From an uncultured Gammaproteobacteria bacterium (lineage in GTDB: Bacteria; Pseudomonadota; Gammaproteobacteria; Pseudomonadales; DT-91), in the NCBI GenBank assembly GCA_929200485.1, contig CAKMZU010000123.1, forward strand, positions 1 through 9,552: a DNA stretch of 9,552 nt, read 5' to 3'. The notes under the pieces are model-generated. The model saw nothing but the letters and a program-made list of their open reading frames with translations, did not search any database and was not told the DNA's origin. Of this stretch, positions 1-7,130 are shown one piece after another; within the stretch, counting starts at the first letter, position 1; each line of letters begins with the position of its first letter. The position numbers were made by a program, and so were the translations under genes.

Positions 1-15
1 CTTCTACAGATCAAG

Positions 16-2835
16 TTACCGGCGTCTTTTAGTATTGGGAGGGTTGATAGCGGGTTTTGATAGATTATTTATGTCAATATTAATATTTTTCATATTTGGG
101 ATGTCGACTAGAATTTTAGGCTTGATTGTGGTGTCAGGTTTAATGCCTGTTAACGCATAACGTAGCTTCGCGATATTATTAGATGAGCTTCCGGATTCGA
201 CACTTATTAATGAGGCGAATTTTTTTTCACTGGTATTAGGGGATACTGATTTAAACGCATCTTCAAGTTTTAATGCAGTCTTTTGAGATTGCTGATCGGC
301 CGCAGACTGCAGTTCAATATGATCGGTAATGATTTTATTGATTTTTGTAAATTCTTCATCTAACTCAAGGCTGCCGCCATCCTTAAATAGCTTCTCGATT
401 TTACTGAGAAATTGCCCTTTATCACCTTTTTCTGCACCCCATAAATATTTATTCGTTAATGATTCATCTGCATAGCGCTTAACCAGGTATTTTTCATAAG
501 TGTCGAATATCTTTTTGTATGCATCAGTATCATTGATTAAAAGTTTTTCTAAGGTACGTGTCTTATCGTTTCTCAAAATAACGTCATTGAGGTCGATTTC
601 ATGAGATTCTCTTCGAAATTCTTGTGGTGTCTCGGCTAACAGAACATTTAATAAAGACGCATTTTTTGGGTTAGCAAGGTATTCATGATAAATCGATTTA
701 CTTGCCCTGGAGAGTTTGTTGTCTCTTATATCTGAAAGATATTGATTAAGGATATATATTTGTTTTAACTCTACTACTTTATCTGAATTATTAAATAATG
801 GTTTCAACGGTTCGATTTCTTCAATTTGTTTAAAATGTTTTATCAGGCTATCAGGGCTTGTATTTAACTGGTTTATGCGACTGCTAAAATACCCGCCTAA
901 ATCATGGTTGTAGGTGAAAAAAGTTCTTTGGAAATCAGCGGCCTTTCTTTGCTCAGAAACATTTAGTATGCTTATGTCTGCTTTACCTGCAATCTTTATG
1001 TCAGCTATATTTATCTTTTTTCTTGGGGCGGGGGTATGAGCAGTTTTCCTTGGAAAAGGGTTTTTGAATGTTTGTATGTTGTTTTTTATATAATCGCTCA
1101 AATCTGAAAACTTTACTTTTGGTCTTATATACGATCCTTTGAGTAGAGTATAGGGAGTTTTTCCCTTTAACACAGTGCCTGTAGTATCTAGCTTATCTGA
1201 AGGCAATAAACCTACCACTAGACTTCTGGCTATAAAATTATCGTCGTTAAGCCGTCCGTCAGCGACTATTGAATTGATAATATAGCCCCGCGATCTTTGC
1301 TCATTTAACTCTTCAATAAAATTGTTCACATTGAATAATTGGTAGATGTCATGTGATGGTTGAGTACGATTTGTTAGAATAACTAATTTGTCAGGTGTAT
1401 AATCAAAACTGATTTTATTAATTGAGTATTCTTTATCTTCTTGTATCGGTAAGCCTGACAACTTGATATAAGATAGCATTTCGCCAGCATTATCTTGATT
1501 GATCTCAAGCCCATCCTGAGTTGCAGATGCAATAATGTCTTCCATGCTCAGTAGGGATGAAGCCAGATGCAATCTATGTTTTGTTGTGTTGATAAATTCA
1601 AAGTTATTTGCTAAAAATTCACCATTCTCGTTAAACATTCCACTGAAGCTGACTAAGTCACCATTACTTAAAAGTCCCTCATTGTAGTACACATTGATTA
1701 GTTTATTCTCGCCAAAGACAATTGATGAGGGTAGCGAATTGATAGCCATTGGTATTAATTCTTCAGCAGTATTCATGGTTTGTTTAATTGTACCAATTAA
1801 ATGACTATCGCTGTTTAATTGGGTCAGTATATTTTTCGTTACGGAAGTCGTTTTAACCGTACCGCCAGGAAATGCATCCACCATTTCTTTTTCTAGAAAT
1901 TCTAAAGTCGATTGTTCTTTCGATAACATTTCAAGAGAGCCTACAAGTATATGCTTTTCAGTAATGATTCCTTCGACTTTATGGAGAGTCGAATCATTAA
2001 AATAGGATAGTGCTGTAGCTTCGAGTTGGTTATTTTTTTGAATGCCAGAAAATATAATTATTCCATTCTTATTATTAACTAAATCAGTCTTCCATTCTTC
2101 TAGATTTCTCGTTTCATTATTTGATGAATAGATGGTGTGTTTTGACGCAGTTATTTCTACGGGCGTTTGATTGATACCATTAAACTTTATTGGGGTAACA
2201 AGCAACTTTTCTCCTTTGAATGATTTAAAAACACCCGTTAAATGTATGTTTTCAGGATGAGCGATAAGTGAAGATGCGGTAAATACTGGAGATATCAACA
2301 GATCGCTCACTCCATTGTTATCAGTTGCTAACCATCTTGTGCTAGCATCAATATCGAATTCAAAGGAAAGGTGAGATGGTTTGTCTTTTCTTATAGTTAG
2401 TGGAAATCCTGCATCAATATTACTTTCTATACGATAAATTGATTCATTTTCTTTAATGTTTAAGCCATAAATATCGTAGAGGTTTGGTGTGCCTACTATA
2501 CCTGCCCCAGCATCTTTAATGGTTGATTTGTTTAAATTGATGTCAATGGCCACATCATAATAGGTGTTTTCTGGTATATTGACGTTTAATATAATTTCAC
2601 TTTTATTCGTCAATAAAGAGAAATTAATATTTTTTTCAATGCCACCATTAATATTTATATGGCGATTATCTTGATCGACCAGATAGATGTTTTCTATAAC
2701 AAAGTCAAAATAGATGAAATTATTTTCTTTGGATGAAAGTGAAAGGGTTAAAACACCCATTTCAGAATTATTTGATTCACGCGAACAACTTAAGATAAGG
2801 ATAAGTGATACAAGTAATAACGTCTTCAAAATCAT
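16..2835 (-). CDS. Large predicted outer-membrane lipoprotein, DUF4382/DUF5666-like N-terminal part
   Basis: A 939-residue protein with a lipoprotein signal peptide: a short basic start, a hydrophobic stretch over residues 5-15, and a lipobox I-L-S-C with the modified Cys at 17. Residues +2/+3 are Ser-Arg rather than Asp, so outer-membrane sorting is expected. Residues about 26-165 (start GVLTLSLSS, later IPENTYYDVAIDI) have the look of DUF4382 beta-sandwich domains. Stretches near 197-290 and 388-415 (LTGVFKSF, LVSFSGMFNENGEFLANNFEF) resemble DUF5666-type beta repeats. Both matches are by eye and weak. From about residue 630 the protein becomes charged and helical, ends in a basic tail (KRRR), and matches no family I know. 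Function is unknown; a surface or periplasm-facing structural or binding role is only a guess. Start: the ATG at 2835 sits directly against the purine-rich GAAGGG. A TTG two codons in (2829) lies 7 nt from the AAGG core and would give MKTLLLVSL..., so the real start may be there. The gene stands alone, 373 nt beyond prc. Confidence 0.8.
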   Translation of the reverse strand: MILKTLLLVSLILILSCSRESNNSEMGVLTLSLSSKENNFIYFDFVIENIYLVDQDNRHININGGIEKNINFSLLTNKSEIILNVNIPENTYYDVAIDINLNKSTIKDAGAGIVGTPNLYDIYGLNIKENESIYRIESNIDAGFPLTIRKDKPSHLSFEFDIDASTRWLATDNNGVSDLLISPVFTASSLIAHPENIHLTGVFKSFKGEKLLVTPIKFNGINQTPVEITASKHTIYSSNNETRNLEEWKTDLVNNKNGIIIFSGIQKNNQLEATALSYFNDSTLHKVEGIITEKHILVGSLEMLSKEQSTLEFLEKEMVDAFPGGTVKTTSVTKNILTQLNSDSHLIGTIKQTMNTAEELIPMAINSLPSSIVFGENKLINVYYNEGLLSNGDLVSFSGMFNENGEFLANNFEFINTTKHRLHLASSLLSMEDIIASATQDGLEINQDNAGEMLSYIKLSGLPIQEDKEYSINKISFDYTPDKLVILTNRTQPSHDIYQLFNVNNFIEELNEQRSRGYIINSIVADGRLNDDNFIARSLVVGLLPSDKLDTTGTVLKGKTPYTLLKGSYIRPKVKFSDLSDYIKNNIQTFKNPFPRKTAHTPAPRKKINIADIKIAGKADISILNVSEQRKAADFQRTFFTYNHDLGGYFSSRINQLNTSPDSLIKHFKQIEEIEPLKPLFNNSDKVVELKQIYILNQYLSDIRDNKLSRASKSIYHEYLANPKNASLLNVLLAETPQEFRRESHEIDLNDVILRNDKTRTLEKLLINDTDAYKKIFDTYEKYLVKRYADESLTNKYLWGAEKGDKGQFLSKIEKLFKDGGSLELDEEFTKINKIITDHIELQSAADQQSQKTALKLEDAFKSVSPNTSEKKFASLISVESGSSSNNIAKLRYALTGIKPDTTIKPKILVDIPNMKNINIDINNLSKPAINPPNTKRRR

Positions 2836-3208
2836 CCCTTCTTTGATGGTTGGTATAAATTTATTCTAGATTAATACTCAAAGGACTTCATGCAGTAGGG
2901 TTAATATAATACGTTTTATAATATTTGCTGAAATATTTTAACGATCAAGAAACATCATATTTGTCTCTTTATGTGGGTTATATAATGAGGTCCGAGAATT
3001 ATATTCTGGTTCAATGAATATTGCGGGTATTACTTGAAATCAAGAGAAGAAAGAATCCACTCTTTGAATATGTCAAGCCAACAGTGCCTTTATGCGCGTC
3101 GAGGGGAGGAGTTCAGACAAATATAAGATATGTCGAACCAAAGGGTATTTGCAAAAGGCTGATTGGGTATTGATCAGCCTGTATGTGAGAAATAATGCTT
3201 AATTATGT
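2836..3208. other. Intergenic region between prc and the lipoprotein gene
   Basis: A 373-nt AT-rich gap with no convincing gene. It holds the prc terminator hairpin (3153-3180). It also holds a pair of imperfect 14-nt direct repeats (3068-3081 and 3128-3141, 12 of 14 identical, offset exactly 60 nt), the heptamer GGGTATT three times (3025, 3143, 3165), and a small palindrome AGAAT-TAT-ATTCT at 2995-3007. The lipoprotein promoter should lie here. The best minus-strand match is a weak -35 TTGATC (2943-2948) with AATATT 17 nt further on (2920-2925), 4/6 each, so I do not call it as a promoter. Confidence 0.6.
3153..3180 (-). terminator. Probable rho-independent terminator of prc
   Basis: On the minus strand an 8-bp perfect stem, AGGCTGAT with ATCAGCCT, encloses a 9-nt loop and is followed by TTTTGC. 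It begins about 28 nt past the prc stop codon. The T-run is short (4), so termination may be partial. The hairpin is plain; its role is inferred from position. Confidence 0.65.
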
Positions 3209-5362
3209 TTACTTACCGTTTTTAACTAACCGTTTCATATCTAGAATAATATTGGCGGCTTCAATAAGATACGCATCGTCCATTTTTATTTTATCCTGAT
3301 TTTCTGCTTCTTTTTCAATCTCTTCTTTTAACGCATCTTCCATGGTCTTATAGTCTTTGTAGGGCTTTTCCTTCTTCGCAATACGTCGATCATTGACAAG
3401 TTTTAAACGCATGTTTTCATCGTCGGTACGCTCTTTTTCACGCAGTTCCTTGTTTAGAGAAAGGGTTTTTATATCCTGAGACTTTTCATATTCCATTTTC
3501 TTAGTGAAATATAGAAAGTCAGGGTTATCCTTCGTTCGCTTCCTGGAGACTTCTTGAAGTTCAGGGATGTGAAAAGTGATGTTGTAGAAAGGCTTTTTAC
3601 CAATAATAGCAGGGGCAATAGAATCCCACTTCATGGCATTTTTCGAGGCGCTTTCGCCTACCAACGACTTATCATAGATTGGTGGAAATGCAACGTCAGG
3701 AATAACGCCCCGATTTTGAGTGCTTTCCCCTGAAACTCGGTAGAATTTAGATTCTGTTATTTTTAAACGACCGTGACTAAGAGGCGTTAATGATTGTACC
3801 GTGCCTTTACCAAAGGTATCGCTACCTAATACTAAACCACGTTGATAATCTTGAATTGCACCGGCGAAGATTTCTGATGCAGAGGCACTCATTCGATTGA
3901 CTAAAACGACAATGGGGCCGTCGTAATAAGGGCTGAAATAGGGCTTTTGCTCTAAGTGAATTTGTCCATTTGATGATTTAATCTGGACGGATGGCCCTTT
4001 ATCAATGAAAAGGCCTGTCAATTCATTGGCTTCACGTAGTGAGCCGCCACCATTGTTTCTCAGGTCAATAATGATTCCTTCGGCCCCTTCATTAATAAGC
4101 GAGCTTAATAGTTTTGCAGCATCCCTTGTGGTGCTTTTGTAATTAGGATCTCGAACACGGAGTGCTTCAAAGTCAATATAGAAGGTAGGTATGTCCAATA
4201 TGCCAATTTTATGCTTGATTCCCTTATTATCTTTCACCGTTAATAGTGCTTTTTTAACGGCTTGTTCTTCAAGTTTTACTTCATCCCGTACGATAAGTAC
4301 CTCTTTACGGGTGTTTTCGTCTGCGCTTTTTGCAGGAATAACTTCCAGGCGAACTAACGTTCCTTTTTCTCCTCGAACAAGGTTCACTACCTGATCAAGA
4401 CGCCAGCCCACAATATCGACCATTTCGCCTTTCTTTCCCTGGGCTACTCCTACAATACGGTCTGATGGTTTAAGCTCTGCTTTTTTAGCAGCAGGGCCCC
4501 CTGGGATTAATCTAACAACTTCGGTGTAGTCATCTTTCATGCGAAGGAGTGCGCCTATGCCTTGGAGTTTAAGGCTCATGGAGATGTTGAAGTTCTCTGA
4601 GAGTTCAGGCGACATATAATTAGTGTGTGGGTCATATAATTCAGTGAATGTATTTAAGTAAATCTGGAATACATCTTCACTGTTGAGTTGTTTTAGGCGT
4701 TCAAGTTGGCTTTTGTATCTTTTGGTCAGCGTCTTGATGATCTCGGCATTCTTTTTATTTTCCAATTGCATTGAAAGCACAGCTGACTTGAGTCGTTTGT
4801 CCCAAATATCTTTTCTCTCACCAAGGCTTTTAGGCCAAGATGCTTTGCTTCGATCAATAAGGAGGCTATCTTTGCCATCAAATCGCATTTTGTTGATCTT
4901 TTGATCAAGGTTTTCGAGCTGCTCGGCTAATAATTCGGTAAGTGTTCGTCGATATTGGTTAAATATGGTAAAGCCTGGGCTGAGGTCAGCTGTAATTAAA
5001 TCTTGTTTCATTCCCTTCAGGAACTTGAATTTTATTGTTGCAACATCTTTATCTAAAAAGACCTGGCGATTGCTATCAATAGTATCCAGGTAGTTGTTCA
5101 AGAACCTTTCAGCCAAAACATCATCAATCACTAATTTTTCATAATGTTTACTTTTTAATAACTTGAGTGTTTCAAGATTGGCCTTTTTTTGCGTATCTGA
5201 CCAAGTGATGTCTGTTAAAGGCTCAGTGACTTCTTGATTTTGAGCATTACTTTGGCTATCAGGCGTTATTGTTGATTTAGCATAGGTCTCCATTGAAGGG
5301 AAACTAAGCATTAGGCCTAAATAAAATGAAAAAAATAGAGAATAAAAAGAAGTTCGTTTCAT
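3209..5362 (-). CDS. prc: Carboxy-terminal (tail-specific) processing protease Prc/Tsp
   Basis: Periplasmic S41-family serine protease that degrades or trims envelope proteins from their C-termini. In E. coli it works with the adaptor NlpI and processes FtsI and the hydrolase MepS. From the ATG at 5362 the protein is 717 residues, close to the family norm (E. coli 682). Residues 1-28 form a signal peptide with probable cleavage after METYA. A helical N-terminal domain follows, then a PDZ domain around 255-343 with the ligand-loop GIGALL (268-273). The S41 protease core contains LRNNGGGSLREA and the hallmark SASASEIF...TFGKGTVQ. The Ser-Lys dyad by alignment to E. coli S430/K455 is S494 and K519, with D505 also conserved. 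The C-terminal part, about 570-710, is lysine/glutamate-rich and fits DUF3340. A TTG seven codons upstream (5383) is in frame but has no Shine-Dalgarno. The ATG has AGAAG 4 nt away and starts directly with the signal peptide, so I chose it. It follows the unknown 5484-6365 gene on the same strand after a gap of about 120 nt and may be cotranscribed with it. Confidence 0.96.
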   Translation of the reverse strand: MKRTSFYSLFFSFYLGLMLSFPSMETYAKSTITPDSQSNAQNQEVTEPLTDITWSDTQKKANLETLKLLKSKHYEKLVIDDVLAERFLNNYLDTIDSNRQVFLDKDVATIKFKFLKGMKQDLITADLSPGFTIFNQYRRTLTELLAEQLENLDQKINKMRFDGKDSLLIDRSKASWPKSLGERKDIWDKRLKSAVLSMQLENKKNAEIIKTLTKRYKSQLERLKQLNSEDVFQIYLNTFTELYDPHTNYMSPELSENFNISMSLKLQGIGALLRMKDDYTEVVRLIPGGPAAKKAELKPSDRIVGVAQGKKGEMVDIVGWRLDQVVNLVRGEKGTLVRLEVIPAKSADENTRKEVLIVRDEVKLEEQAVKKALLTVKDNKGIKHKIGILDIPTFYIDFEALRVRDPNYKSTTRDAAKLLSSLINEGAEGIIIDLRNNGGGSLREANELTGLFIDKGPSVQIKSSNGQIHLEQKPYFSPYYDGPIVVLVNRMSASASEIFAGAIQDYQRGLVLGSDTFGKGTVQSLTPLSHGRLKITESKFYRVSGESTQNRGVIPDVAFPPIYDKSLVGESASKNAMKWDSIAPAIIGKKPFYNITFHIPELQEVSRKRTKDNPDFLYFTKKMEYEKSQDIKTLSLNKELREKERTDDENMRLKLVNDRRIAKKEKPYKDYKTMEDALKEEIEKEAENQDKIKMDDAYLIEAANIILDMKRLVKNGK

Positions 5363-5483
5363 AGGGCTTCTATTGGGCTTCAATCAAGCAATAAAAATAT
5401 ATTAAGACCAGTTTAACACAGAAGTGTTCCTGACCTTAAAGGCTTTGACCGTCGCCAGCTCGCGTTGGAGCGGAAACAGCCAC

Positions 5484-6365
5484 TTATTTTTTGTATTTGG
5501 CTGCTGTATTTGCACCCAACAATTTGATTAATAATCGTAGGTGTTGCCAGTAATCAATGGAGCAGGTTCTACAGCATAGTAGCGGTTTATTGATGTAGTC
5601 AAGCTTATTCTGGGGCGTTTCACGTATTAATTCACGATAACAGAAATAATAAGACTTAAGGGTATGGATGGCTTGCTGCTTAGTCATCTCTATAGCTATT
5701 TGACATGGCGACTCCCACTGAGAGTTAGGTTTATATGCAGACCCATTACTCGAAACTATAGTAACATCTGTTGTCTTTGTAGTCAGTTTATAGGATTCTG
5801 CTTTTTCAATAACCTTTTGAAACGCGGCTTCTCTTGTATTTCGGCTGATTGAATAAACATCGACCTTACCATTTTTATCAAAGATGTTCAGAACAACATC
5901 CGGGGTGGTTTGCAGGATATTTAAAAGATAGGCATATTCAGCTATCGTGTGTTGCTTAAACTCTTCAGTATAATCAATGAAACTCACTCGAAACTGTTCT
6001 TCATTGATGACGCTACGTTCGCGGCTTAAATTATCCAAGGCCTTATAGCTTGATTCTAATCGAGGGGATAAAAGGTCTTTAGTGGCGATAATGTCCTCAA
6101 TAAAGTGTTCAGCTAAGTGTTGTTCTGAAAGATACCTTAGTAATGCTAATTTGAAATCTGAATTGAAAAGATCCAAGCAGTCTCTCTTCTGTTTTAATAG
6201 GAAATAAACTAACTCGACATTGGGTAATTTTCCTACATCAAAGGCTTCGGCTTCTGACTCCATAAGAGCAATGATAGTATCTGCAAATCTTTGCTCCGTT
6301 AATAGCTGGTTGTGAGCCTCGATAGCAAGTCTGCTTATTTTTTGAGTGTTTAATTCGTTTGCCAT
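5484..6365 (-). CDS. Uncharacterised protein with C-terminal CCxxC motif
   Basis: I do not recognise this family. The 293-residue product has no signal peptide or membrane segment and looks cytoplasmic, soluble and mainly helical. A mixed segment near 155-205 includes DVVLNIFDKNGKVDVYSISR. Near the C-terminus is LLCCRTCSIDYWQHL, giving C264, C265 and C268 (CxxC), with further cysteines at 221 and 242. This could be a metal or Fe-S site or redox-active thiols, but that is a guess. Start choice: four in-frame ATGs lie within 27 nt (6389, 6380, 6371, 6365). The last has AAGGA with a 6-nt spacer, an ideal arrangement, and gives MANELNTQKIS. It is divergent from the phasin-like gene (114 nt between starts) and upstream of prc on the same strand. 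No terminator-grade hairpin follows its stop, so read-through into prc is possible. Confidence 0.8.
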   Translation of the reverse strand: MANELNTQKISRLAIEAHNQLLTEQRFADTIIALMESEAEAFDVGKLPNVELVYFLLKQKRDCLDLFNSDFKLALLRYLSEQHLAEHFIEDIIATKDLLSPRLESSYKALDNLSRERSVINEEQFRVSFIDYTEEFKQHTIAEYAYLLNILQTTPDVVLNIFDKNGKVDVYSISRNTREAAFQKVIEKAESYKLTTKTTDVTIVSSNGSAYKPNSQWESPCQIAIEMTKQQAIHTLKSYYFCYRELIRETPQNKLDYINKPLLCCRTCSIDYWQHLRLLIKLLGANTAAKYKK

Positions 6366-6393
6366 GATCATTCCTTGCATGGATTTCATAACA

Positions 6394-6411
6394 TAATAAA
6401 GCCTTTTATTA
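6394..6411. promoter_or_regulatory. AT-rich inverted repeat between divergent genes
   Basis: TAATAAA and TTTATTA form a perfect 7-bp inverted repeat with a 4-nt centre (GCCT). It lies 28 nt upstream of the chosen start of the CCxxC gene and about 68 nt upstream of the phasin start. An offset second pair, ACATA (6391-6395) and TATGT (6413-6417), flanks it. The position suits an operator acting on one or both divergent promoters. With no T-tract context and in AT-rich DNA, it could also be chance. I found no convincing sigma-70 pair on either strand here. Confidence 0.35.
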
Positions 6412-6479
6412 GTATGTTTATTCTAAATTGTCTTGGTAACTTAGCACTATCTCGACAAAATACTGCCAGGAGAATTGAA

Positions 6480-6932
6480 ATGGCTGAAGAAAAAACTAAA
6501 GAAATCAAAGAAATGGCTGAAAAAGCAAGTGATTTAGCTAAAAACATCTGGTTAGCTGGGTTAGGTGCTTACGGTAAAGCATTTGATGAAGCTCAAGGTA
6601 CTTATCAAAAAGTAACTGATAAAGTAAAGCAAGCTCAAGAATCTACCAAAATGTTTGATGATTTGGTCGAAAAAGGTAAAGAGTTAGAAGGCGAAACACA
6701 AGGACAACTTCAAGAAGTTAAAGAAAAAGCAAACGTCAATCTTGAAGAGCGTCTTTCTAAAGTCAAGGAAAGCTTAACTTTTAACTTCAAAAAATCATCT
6801 GACTCTGATGATTTGCTTGGTGAAATCTCAACTAAGCTTGACTTGGTTCTTTCTGCGCTAGAAACTAAAGAAACTAAGGCCCCAGCTAAAAAGACAGCAA
6901 CACGAAAAGCCGCTGCCAGCAAAACTGCATAA
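6480..6932 (+). CDS. Phasin-like (PhaI/PhaF-type) granule-associated protein
   Basis: A 150-residue, highly charged, almost entirely helical protein. Residues 16-35 (SDLAKNIWLAGLGAYGKAFD) carry the (K/R)xIWLAGLGAY signature of Pseudomonas PhaI/PhaF phasins (PF05597). The conserved segment FDDLVEKGKELE follows around 60-71. The last 20 residues (KAPAKKTATRKAAASKTA) form a short Lys/Ala/Pro tail like the histone-H1-like DNA-binding tail of PhaF, much shortened. Such proteins coat polyhydroxyalkanoate granules and can link them to the nucleoid; some bacteria without PHA also encode phasin-like proteins, where the role is unclear. Start: the ATG at 6480 has AGGAG with a 7-nt spacer. The frame stays open further upstream, but that part has no good ribosome binding site. 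It ends in its own terminator, so it is probably a single-gene transcript. A PhaD-like regulator lies about 200 nt downstream, supporting the phasin call. Confidence 0.9.
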   Translation: MAEEKTKEIKEMAEKASDLAKNIWLAGLGAYGKAFDEAQGTYQKVTDKVKQAQESTKMFDDLVEKGKELEGETQGQLQEVKEKANVNLEERLSKVKESLTFNFKKSSDSDDLLGEISTKLDLVLSALETKETKAPAKKTATRKAAASKTA

Positions 6933-6956
6933 TAGATATTAAGTAATTGATCTGTT

Positions 6957-6981
6957 AAAGGGAGCATCTGCTCCTTTTTTT
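6957..6981 (+). terminator. Rho-independent terminator of the phasin-like gene
   Basis: AAAGGGAGC and GCTCCTTTT pair into a 9-bp stem (one G-T wobble) with loop ATCT, merging into a run of seven T (6975-6981). It starts 25 nt after the phasin stop codon. This is a textbook intrinsic terminator and separates the phasin gene from the regulator. Confidence 0.9.
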
Positions 6982-7069
6982 ATTATTAACAAATGCCCAT
7001 TAGAGCAGTCTCTGAAACGGGTTAAATATCAACTTTCACCTTTTTAAATTCTTTTTTGTGCAGTAACTA

Positions 7070-7091
7070 ATAGATCCAGGCGTCGATCTAT
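7070..7091. promoter_or_regulatory. Candidate operator for the adjacent TetR-family (PhaD-like) regulator
   Basis: ATAGATC and GATCTAT form a perfect 7-bp inverted repeat separated by 8 bp (CAGGCGTC), ending 39 nt before the regulator's ATG. TetR-family dimers bind such palindromes and commonly repress their own genes. As I recall, P. putida PhaD operators also have 6-bp half-sites 8 bp apart. Seen: the symmetric repeat and its position. Inferred: that the regulator binds it. I see no equally good copy upstream of the phasin gene. Confidence 0.5.
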
Positions 7092-7130
7092 GACAGGATG
7101 TTAAAACCCTAAGGTTAAAATAATAATAAG

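Noticed and set aside
2958..2986. TATAAT at 2981-2986 on the plus strand, a perfect -10 hexamer
   Set aside because: The nearest -35-like element (TTGTCT at 2961) is only 14 nt away, and no plus-strand gene follows; such hexamers are common in AT-rich DNA.
2989..3126. Open plus-strand frame of about 45 codons, with an internal ATG at 3070
   Set aside because: No ribosome binding site at the ATG, no recognisable protein similarity, and it ends just before the prc terminator. Chance opening is more likely.
4191..4904. Several open frames on the plus strand inside prc
   Set aside because: They lie within the conserved prc reading frame on the other strand, lack start signals and have low-complexity Ser/Leu-rich products.
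5384..5483. Possible terminator between the CCxxC gene and prc
   Set aside because: Only 4-bp stems such as GCTC/GAGC are present and there is no T-tract, so I do not call a terminator; co-transcription into prc stays open.
6415..6461. Sigma-70 promoter for the phasin gene (TTGGTA with CAAAAT, or TATTCT)
   Set aside because: The first pair would start transcription at the ribosome site, and the second has no -35 partner. Neither is better than chance.
6710..6967. Antisense open frame of 85 codons across the phasin gene
   Set aside because: It lies opposite a well-supported gene, has no ribosome site, and its composition mirrors the Lys/Ala-rich phasin tail.
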